DNA from: Marvania coccoides | Lineage: Eukaryota > Chlorophyta > Trebouxiophyceae > Chlorellales > Chlorellaceae | Direction: 5' to 3' | DNA length: 64,000 nt | Assembly: GCA_963854735.1 (NCBI GenBank) | Contig: OY978100.1 | Location: 248,001 to 312,000 of the forward strand | Part shown: piece by piece, positions 43,689 to 51,440 of the stretch | How positions within the stretch are numbered: position 1 is the first letter of the stretch | How the letters are laid out: each line of letters starts with the position of its first letter | The notes under the pieces: generated by a model | Seen by the model: the letters and a program-made list of their open reading frames with translations, nothing else | The model's database searches: none | What the model was told of the DNA's origin: nothing | Made by a program: the position numbers and the translations under genes

Positions 43689-45439
43689 CTTGGTGAAGGA
43701 AAATTTTTGAGGTAGTCGCGGGGGACAATGGCGGGCGGTGGAGGCAAGCACGAAGCCTACAAAAAAATTTAAGAAATCGCATTTTAACAACTGGTAGAGC
43801 GCTGTGTAGCCAGTTGACGGATCAAAATGATGCAGTATCATAGCATCGAGCTACTTGCCGGCTATGCGTACCTGATTGGAGCCTCGAAGAGCTGAAAGTG
43901 ATCAAATTTTTGCTGTGCTGTCTCTCGAGTAGATTAGGCACTCGGTGTGATGACTGAGTGGTCCAGTAATAATTTAAACCTCGTCCTCAGTTAAATTGAG
44001 TTTGGTTTGATTTTAATCAAGCTATTTCCAGCAATTTTTCATCCAACATTATTTTTTCTTTTCAAAATGACCGGGGGAGGGGTTTTGCGCCAAGTTTTTT
44101 TCCGGGTTTATAACTTTAAAATTAAACAGAGATATATAAAGAATTTTAAGAAGAAGATCGGTTTAAAAAGCTTGAGATTTCAGTTTTTTTGGTTTTTCGT
44201 AATAATTCAGCATGAAGTCTTCAAAGGTTCCAGAGGTTTTACAATGTGTGAACGTCTCCTATCGAAGATGCCCCCTGTAGAGATCCGCAAGGCCGCGTGC
44301 CACCAACTCCGCCACAGTAAGGCAGAGCCCAAAAATTAAATTTCAGGCAGCCCTGAAAAATTTGTGTTTGTTTGTTTGTGTGCACCTTCAAATGTAAAAG
44401 ACAAGGGCTTCACAGGGAACTGAAAAGGGGGAAACGATCGTCCTCCAGCGCGCCATCACGATGCGTTTAATCCTTGCTTCTTGGGGCCCAGATATGCGTC
44501 ACAGCATAATAGAGGGCTGTGTGAAAGGTGGAATTAATTCAAATTCAGTACCTCTTCACGCCTAGTACAGAGTTTCATATATAGTTATGTGTAAATAATA
44601 TTTAATTATTATGCAGAGCCAATTCATTATTAACCACTGCAGTCAACCTTGCGCGCGAACAGCCCGCGCAAAAATCGAGGCCCCCAACTCGGGGCCCCCC
44701 AACAGCGCAGGAAAATTATAACAATTTTATCCTTTTAAACCACACAGCGTGTTGTTTGTACCCCTCTCATCCCGGTTTTGGGCATGCTTCCTAAACCAGA
44801 TTAAGAATATTTTGCGGCAAATTTTGTAGTAGCACCATTTTTTAGCCGAGCGAAATGTGCGTGGCTTAGGCAGCGGCACCAAGTGGTTCCGCTTATTGCG
44901 TCCCCACTCCAGCGTGAAGGATGCAGGCCGCTTCGTTGCCAGGCCCACCGCCAGGGCTGATAAGTAGGGCAGAGCCCCGCTCCCTATCTCCCCACTTGGG
45001 ACGGCTCCGCTCCTGAGCGACGAGGAAGCACACATGGCAGCAGAGGCACTTGCCGCTGGACACACGACCGGAGACATTCACCACCCCTACGACAGCATAA
45101 GGAATGTGAGAGCGTTAAATTTGGAAATAAATAAATAAATTTTAATGCCTGAAATTCTTTATCGCCGCTCTTAAAACCCCATATTGCAGGCATGCGCGTA
45201 CAGCCCTTACATCAGTGAACTAGTTTTCTGGCTGGTCGGCTTGCACCTCGCCCCAGGAAGCCACAAATCTGGCAGTCAAATTGTCGATTTTCTCGGTTGG
45301 CCGCCCAGCGGGATTGCACTGAGCATCAATGGACCCCGCACGCTCTGTAGAGAATAATAGACGTGTCTGCCGATCTGCTGATGAACGTGTTGATATTTTT
45401 TTTCTCTTTGGCCCTCACAATGCTGTTTGAACTGAAAAA
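43689..45439. other. AT-rich accessory DNA, no supported gene
   Basis: Contains the first copy of a dispersed direct repeat (44341-44458). A GC-rich island at 44880-45075 on the minus strand encodes a short Cys/Gly-rich frame (C-L-C-C-H-V-C motif) that might be a zinc-finger fragment of a mobile element, but it is too short to call. Confidence 0.4.
44341..44458. repeat. Direct repeat, copy 1 (about 110 bp)
   Basis: Matches 46628-46737 in the same orientation. Shared blocks include GCAGCCCTGAAAAA, GGGCTTCACA, GAACTGAAA and TCGTCCTCCAGCGCGCCATCA, with small indels between them. The pair brackets a transposase relic. Confidence 0.7.
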
Positions 45440-45907
45440 ATGAATCCTTCTTTTGGCCTGCCTGCAGAAGAAGGGGGTGCGACATCGTGGGGCGGCTGGA
45501 CGGCGGACGAATTCCGAACGCATATCAGGAGAGTTCAGGAGGCGGTCACTGCTGCGCGTGAGAGGAAGACGCATGCTTTGAGAGGCGCTGTGCACTACAT
45601 TTGGGACAGATGCACAGCGCATGCAGGGGCAGTGGAGGCGTTGGGATTGGAGGGCCGTGTGGCCATTACCCCCACAGCATCTTTTGAGTTCAATGTTGTG
45701 GTGGAGCACGCGTTCAACATTGTCAAAAGCAAGTTTTGCCACGAGCTTCTCACCAACCACAACATCGACACCATTGAGAAGGCTTGCGAGTATTTGGAGG
45801 AGATGGTGCCGCAGTGGGTTACGCAGGAGGGCGTGCTGGCCGATGCGATGCTCATGAAGTCGCGAATGAGGCAAATTATCGACTGCGGTGGCGAGCGTAT
45901 TTTTTAG
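45440..45907 (+). pseudogene. C-terminal fragment of a DDE transposase (IS630/Tc1-mariner-like)
   Basis: A 155-residue frame from ATG at 45440. The centre has an I-W-D-R-C-T-A-H-A segment, like the strand carrying the second catalytic Asp (W-D-x-x-x-x-H). About 35 residues on comes a P-T-A-S-F-E-F-N-V-V-V-E-H-A-F segment, like the S-P-x-x-N-x-V/I-E-H stretch with the catalytic Glu. The first catalytic Asp and the DNA-binding domain are absent, so this is a relic. The frame remains open, so it decayed recently or is partly constrained. The two flanking copies of a ~110-bp direct repeat may mark the edges of the element or a nested insertion. Confidence 0.55.
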
Positions 45908-47084
45908 GTCCCGCCGGCTGCCTTTTGCTGCCTGTTTTTATAATATTACTTAATGTTGGAGTGCGCTTTGTTAAGTTTTGCTGGCTGCTGGGGCCAATTT
46001 TGACGGGAGCTGTAATTTGGGGTATGCAGAATTTCAGGCGCTGGCGACAGCATACGGCTTATATTCAGGGGATTACACGTGGATTCGGGTTTGCATGCTC
46101 CCCTCTTGCTGCTCAGAAATTCAGAAAAGCTGGATTGCCCCGAATGACCTTTTTTTTTTTTTTTTCAGCTGCAGCCACCGCCGCCGTGCATGCTGCTCCA
46201 GCTCTGGGAACTTTAAAGTAAAATTCAATGCACGTGAGGGCCAGAGGCATTGCCGCCTCGCACTCAAAGTTATTATACTTGAGCGCGTCACGGCGTGAAA
46301 TTGTCAAAATTTTGCCGAGCTCGGTGCCGCATGCTGGCCAGCAGTCAGGATTTGTAATGCAAACATCAAACTACACTGCCTCAGGTGGGCCAACGTGTGC
46401 TCCGATCTTGAAAGCATTCGCTCCAGGCCCTGCATGTCATTTTAGAGGTAGCTCTTCCTTAACCAGGCCCAACAGCGCACGGTGATTGAGGGAGCTCTGA
46501 CCTATGCTCAACAGCATGCATGCCTTGAAATTTCTGCGGGAAATGGAAGCGAAGAGGGCCATCTGCTACGCATCCGAGATACAAGATAAAAACGTTTGCA
46601 GTCGAAACTATATAATTTTTAAGGAAATTTCAAGCAGCCCTGAAAAAATTGTGTTGATTTGCACCTCTGAAAATAAAAGACTGGGGCTTCACATGAACTG
46701 AAAGGGGGCAGAACAATCGTCCTCCAGCGCGCCATCAGCCCTCTCTCCCGCAGCCCTGGAAGCCTCCTGGCTGGACAGCTGCGGCGGTTGACATAAAAAA
46801 TTAACAGCTAGCTGCTCCCCGGCGCAGCCAGGTGGCCAGCTCAGCCTCCAATCCAAGTAACTCTCCGACCAAGTAGTCGGTGGAAAGTTTAAGGCTTTCT
46901 TGCCAGCAAGCCGGGGCTTTCTGAGCTGTCTTCTGACGAAGTCACTGCTCCTGAGACTGCTAGTATACGTGCGTTCTTAGTGAACTGTGCCTCAATTTGG
47001 TTAGGTTCGTAGAGCGATTACATATGTTTACGGTGCAGCAGTTTGGGAAGGGGTGGCGCAGAGTGCTTTCAGTGAAAGTTTCAC
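45908..47084. other. AT-rich accessory DNA, no supported gene
   Basis: Includes the second copy of the direct repeat (46628-46737) and a long T run near 46149-46165. Short open frames around 45978-46298 and 46504-46701 lack any recognisable feature. Confidence 0.45.
46628..46737. repeat. Direct repeat, copy 2 (about 110 bp)
   Basis: Same orientation as 44341-44458. The separation of about 2.2 kb, with a transposase relic between, suggests ends of a mobile element or two insertions of one short element. Confidence 0.7.
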
Positions 47085-48220
47085 TCAGCTAGATGACCAC
47101 CCTCCGCAGTCAGCAAAAAGGTCGTCAAGAAACGCGATGCCTCCCGCAATTTCTTCTCGAGATGGAGGCGGCAGCGGTGCAAGCGGTGGAGGCGGCAGCG
47201 GTGCAAATGGGTTGGCAGCTTTTTTGATTAGCTGCACCTGCACAATCGGTTCACTGCCTTCCCCGCCTGCGCCTGCCTCGACCTTGAACCACAGGAGGTC
47301 ACCGCCGGCAGCACCCAGGTCCTTGAAAAGCGCTATGAATCCGCAGTCGTACCGAGAGGGTCCAGACTCTGTGAGGGTCGCCCGGTATTCCCTCTCCCCT
47401 GCCTGCATCCTCATGCGGTTGATGATAGAGGCACAGCCTGCACCACTGATGAGTTCTTGCAGCCAGATACTTGGAATATTCAGTTTGCAATGGGTGGCTG
47501 CAGAGTCGCTGAGCGTCACCGCCAGGTGACGCTGCCCAGGGGCGGAGAGGTCATTGCAGCGGACCCAAGCTTTCATACTCCAGTGATTCTGCAGTAGTAG
47601 TCGGTTAACAGTAAATTAGGGAGGGAAATGAAACTTGGAATTAAAAAGTCCAGGCTTCAATAAATAAACTCCCTCACCTCGTATTTTTCTTCGGGGCCGG
47701 GGCCCAAAGGCACGGACACGTGACGGGTGAACCAGCTGGGGCCCGTTTCCGGCAGCCCCTTTGCCTGGTCGACGGGTGGGTGGGGGAGGGGGGTGGGGGA
47801 GTGGGGGGGAGGAGCGCCAGCAGCACCAGCGGTGTGGCTATCCACGGCTGCTCGGCTCCACCCTCCGCAGTCAGCAAAAAGGTCTTCAAGAAACGCGATG
47901 CCTCCCGCAACTTCTCCTCGAGGAGGCGGCAGCGGTGCAAGCACTTTTCCCTATTCAGAAAAAAACAACAACAACGATATAATTGCGAGAAGAAAAAGAA
48001 GTTGCGAGTGTCCTCTCACGCGACTGGTTACAACTCTTACCTGTGCTGTCTGTGCTGTATTCTGCCTTGCCCGCGTCGCTAACTTCACCCCGCCCTCGCC
48101 CTCCTCTTCCTCGCTGGAATCCACTTCGTCCCCGACCTCCCAGTCCTCGCCGGAACCCAATTCGGCCTCGCCCTCCTCGTCGCTGTCGCCGCGGCCCAAG
48201 AAATTGGACGCCCGCTTCAT
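47085..48220 (-). CDS. B3-like DNA-binding domain protein with duplicated motif, 318 aa
   Basis: Exons 48041-48220, 47678-47950 and 47085-47588, all phase 0. The first exon is strongly acidic (Glu/Asp/Ser) with a short basic start. The second gives a ~30-residue motif (L-A-P-L-P-P-P ... G-G-I-A-F-L-E-D-L-F-A-D-C-G-G-W-S) and a Pro-rich linker. The third carries a B3-like beta-barrel (residues ~155-260): L-A-V-T-L-S-D-S-A, C-K-L-N-I-P-S-I-W-L, then Y-R-A-T-L-T-E-S-G and C-G-F-I-A-L-F-K-D-L ... G-G-D-L-L-W-F-K-V-E. The last matches the G-W-x-x-F ... G-D-x-x-x-F pattern of B3. The motif from exon 2 then recurs at the very C-terminus. B3 is restricted to the green lineage; the protein is a probable nuclear transcription factor. 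The assignment rests on pattern, not on a search. Confidence 0.6.
47095..47182 (-). repeat. Duplicated coding motif, copy at the 3' end of the B3-like gene
   Basis: Near-identical at nucleotide level to 47856-47942 (over some 80 nt, differing at a few bases plus a 3-nt indel). Encodes the G-G-I-A-F-L-D-D-L-F-A-D-C-G-G-W motif. High identity means the duplication is recent or gene-converted. Confidence 0.8.
47856..47942 (-). repeat. Duplicated coding motif, copy in exon 2 of the B3-like gene
   Basis: Partner of 47095-47182, same orientation. Encodes the version with L-E-D-L. Confidence 0.8.
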
Positions 48221-49074
48221 TTAATAAAGTACAGAAAATGACAGCGAGAAACTGCCGCAAAACAAAAGTTCAAATCAAGTTTCAGTCGAAATGCTTCTGC
48301 GTACTACGAGTACGACTTTACCCTTTGCAAAATGAAATTTAAGCTTTTTTTTGCTGGGTTTTTTTGGCGCGTCCAGCAGCTCATGGGAAGGCCAAATGCT
48401 ATTAATTTTTTGGTGAGGGTTTTTCGGCACGGATTTTACAGCCTACCGTTCCGAATTCTGAACCTTTTTGAACGCTGAAAGGCTTTTTACGTAGCTAACT
48501 TCGTCCTTTAATTTTAAAAAAATTAAAGAGCGTGTAAAAGACTCGCGGACATAATGCGGGCTGTCGAGATGTGAAGATGAGAAAATAATATCCTTTTTCC
48601 TTCGCTATACCATGATCTTAGGCGCATTCAAGGACATCATAATTGTGTTTAACCACGTTAAATTTGTTGAGGAGGGTTGGCCGATGAAAAAATAGTCCCT
48701 ACAAGTTTTTTTCTCTCCCCCGACGCAGAGCGGTAAAAAGTCTATAAAAGGGGCGATGGTTGCAGGACACGGCTTCTATGGGCTATTTCGGTTTCGCTCT
48801 TGCTTTATAAAAATGCCAGAAGGCGGCTACATACTTTATTGGGCTGTTTACATACGACTGGGTCTCTCCGTCAGCCGGTAGTTTTTGAGGACGTACAGCA
48901 AAGTATTTTGCAATGGTACACGTGAATACAGATGGGTTTAAAAGTGCAGATCCCCGGTGCTAAACCAAAAGGTGCAGTAGTTGAATAACCCCAAGTACAG
49001 ACGACAAAGTAAGAAAATAAAAAGCGAGTATTTGTAAATTATTATTTTTGCAATATCAAGTATAAAAGTATACA
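48221..49074. other. AT-rich intergenic DNA with an orphan TATA-like box
   Basis: Contains a consensus-like TATAAAAG at 48743-48750 (plus strand, followed by GGGCG) with no clear coding gene downstream. The first ATG after it, at about 48812, opens only 22 codons. It may drive a non-coding transcript, or be chance. Confidence 0.4.
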
Positions 49075-49344
49075 TTATGCTGAGTACTTTTTGGGCAGCT
49101 TGCGCGCCCTGGTCGATTTGCCTGGCGCTGTCACCAGACAGGCCATCATGACGTCCCCGTCCTCCTCCTCCTCCTCCTCTACCTCATCGGCAGCGCGGGC
49201 GCCTGCACTGAGGGGGCGCTTTTCATCGCGGTGGGGGATGCTGGAAGAGGGGCTCGCGGCTGCGGCTGCTGCGGCTGCGGCGGCGGCGGCGGCGGGGACT
49301 GAAATTCCTCCTCCTTCTGGACCCATGTGGACCCCTGCCCACAT
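49075..49344 (-). CDS. Small alanine-rich protein with basic end, 89 aa; uncertain
   Basis: ATG at 49344, stop at 49075. It contains an Ala run of 13, an acidic run (Glu/Asp) and a basic C-terminus (R-A-R-K-L-P-K-K-Y). GC-rich composition contrasts with its flanks. The upstream sequence ends in a possible acceptor (GAATTAG), so it may be the last exon of a transcript. It is close to the UFD1-UBX gene on the same strand but lies after that gene's stop codon. The mirrored frame on the plus strand (49091-49357) is considered a shadow. Confidence 0.4.
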   Translation of the reverse strand: MWAGVHMGPEGGGISVPAAAAAAAAAAAAASPSSSIPHRDEKRPLSAGARAADEVEEEEEEDGDVMMACLVTAPGKSTRARKLPKKYSA

Positions 49345-49446
49345 CAAAGCACCCTAATTCACATACTTTTCTCGCTCGGACTACTGTGCGTTAAAAAACA
49401 GCACTGATTTATAACATTCAACCAGGCGCTCCTGCCGCCGCCGCTG

Positions 49447-51032
49447 CTACCGCTCCGCTGCCGCCCGTTCCAAAAACAGCACGTGCCTGCCAGTCACAGG
49501 CATGCTGCCGATCAAAACCCCTCCTTCCGCAGGCTCAAACACATGCCGGGGGTACTGCGTTACCAGCTTATAGGTCCCCGGTTCCTCCCCTCCTGCCCCC
49601 TTTGAATCCACGAAATCAAACAGCAAGCCCACGGGCTGAGACGCCAAGAACCGCCGGGTGTGGCGGCTGCCGTCGGGAAACCGCACAACGCACGTTATCA
49701 CCCCGCTTTCTCCCCCTCCTCCTGTACCGCCTTGTTCCGCCGGTTCTGGCGGCAGAGACATCGCTTTGAGGGCCTGGAATTCTCGCCGCCTGGCCGCTGC
49801 CGCCCCCCTTTCCGCCTCTTCCGCCGCCGCTGCGTCCGCTGCGGCACGTGCTGCCTCTGCTGCCTCCTCCATGCGCCGCCTGGCCTCCATTTCTTCGGCC
49901 AGGAGCCGCTCTTCCGTCTCCACAGAAGGGTGGACCTCAGCTTCGACCTCGGTATCGATCACCGACGCTGCGTCGGCTGCAACAAATCATCAAGATGAAG
50001 AAAGGAGGGAAGAAGGTGGGTGAGTTCAATATGCATGGAGAAAATAATATTCTATAGGAGGCCTTGATTTTTATGGGAATGACTGCTTTTCTTTTACAGC
50101 TGATTCATTGATGCCTCACCTGGGTGGAGCTCCCTGACCCGCAGGTCCCACGTCCTGCCGGCCGCCTGCACCTCGATCCAGTCGCCCACCGTCAGGGCGC
50201 TGTGCTGCAGCAGCGCCGCCTCCAAGCTCTCCCGCAGGCAGTCCTCGGTCGCCTTTTGGAACTCTGCGTCAACGAAAGCAAACAACAATGGGTTAAGGAA
50301 AAGAAAACAAGCTTTTTAATCATAACGATAAAAATGCTAGTTTTCTTCATCTCGCGAGGTCTTCTGAGGCATGTTTTGGAAAGGAGCCCCGCCCCCCCCC
50401 CCCCCAAATAATACCCATGCACATCAATGAAACGACTCACCAGCAGAGCGCGGCTGAAACACCACTTTGGTGGCTTTGGGCAGCCGGCGGTAGGCCACCT
50501 CGATGGCGCCCTCGCATGCCGTCTCTGGGTCAATATTGGGGCCCAGCAGGCACCGCACGACCTTCCTGGACAGTGCCACAAACCCCTCGGCGCCCGTGAA
50601 CTCCAGCAGCCCCGCGTGCGTGCGCCGGCCCGAGGGGTGGCGCAGCTCAAAAAAATAGGCTCCGTTCTTCATGGCCCCTTGGTCCAGCAGCTGCGCCCCA
50701 GCGGAAGGAGGTAGCAGCAGCTTGTCTGCCGCCCGTTTCACGCCTTTTCCCAGCGGCACTGTCTCGGAAAGGTAGACAGATTGCAGGCGAGAGTGGTAAA
50801 AAACGCCATTATTTGCTTCTAACTCTTGTTCCCGCGCCACGCGCTCCTCCTCCTCCCTCCGGGCGGCTTCCAGGCGGCGAAGGCGGGCCTCCTCCTCGCG
50901 AGCTTCCTCACGGACGCGAGCTCGCTCTGCCGCGGCCCGTTCCCTGTCTGCCTTGGCCAACGCCTTGTCTGTCGCGGCCTTGGCGCGCTCCTTGAGGCGG
51001 CGCTGGCTGGCCTGAAAGTCGAGCAGCGACAT
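49447..51032 (-). CDS. UFD1-UBX fusion protein (Cdc48/p97 adaptor-like), 421 aa
   Basis: Exons 50441-51032, 50120-50263 and 49447-49976, introns in phase 1. ATG at 51032 is used because the frame further upstream has no ATG. Residues ~10-80 form a charged coiled coil (Arg/Glu/Ala). Residues ~90-245 form a UFD1 double-psi barrel: the A-Y-F-F-E-L-R-H-P-S-G-R-R-T-H-A-G-L-L-E-F segment, then L-P-K-A-T-K-V-V-F-Q-P-R-S and, after the splice, T-V-G-D-W-I-E-V. A second Glu/Arg/Ala coiled coil follows, and residues ~335-418 form a UBX domain with F-P-D-G-S-R, F-D-F-V-D-S and the Cdc48-contacting Y-P-R loop. UFD1 binds ubiquitin and NPL4/Cdc48; UBX binds Cdc48 directly. The joining of both in one chain is unusual. 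Likely a Cdc48 cofactor. Confidence 0.8.
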
Positions 51033-51440
51033 GGAGGTTCGATTCACACGGGCTTTGAGGCTGAACACGTTGGCAAGTGAGCGTAGATCGATCTGGAAGA
51101 CTTTTTTTTACTTTAATTTAAAGGTCAAATTTGCATGCCGCTCGCCCGTTAATTCTTCAACGTCATGTATTTGGGGCAACTTTTAAATGCAATCGAAACA
51201 CAATGGAGCCCTCTAGAATAAAATTGAACAAAAGTTGTCGCGCGCTGCAAAACACCTGAAAGGGCGAATGCCATACGCACCCTGCATTCTAATAAATAGT
51301 AGTTTTAAACGTATTTTGATCACATCTGGCGCGAGAAGAGCGCATCATCAATCATAGAAGATTCTTATGTGACTATAAAAACATTTAATTACAACAAACA
51401 CAAGCGTGCCACCAGTCTTTAGAGTTGTGTGCCGCACCCA
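51033..51440. promoter_or_regulatory. Shared upstream region of UFD1-UBX and MTRR genes
   Basis: 408 bp between divergent start codons; AT-rich with no obvious box. Called by position only. Confidence 0.4.

Noticed and set aside
44727..45077. Minus-strand frame with C-L-C-C-H-V-C nearby
   Set aside because: The cysteine cluster is in a different frame from the long ORF and too short to assign to a family.
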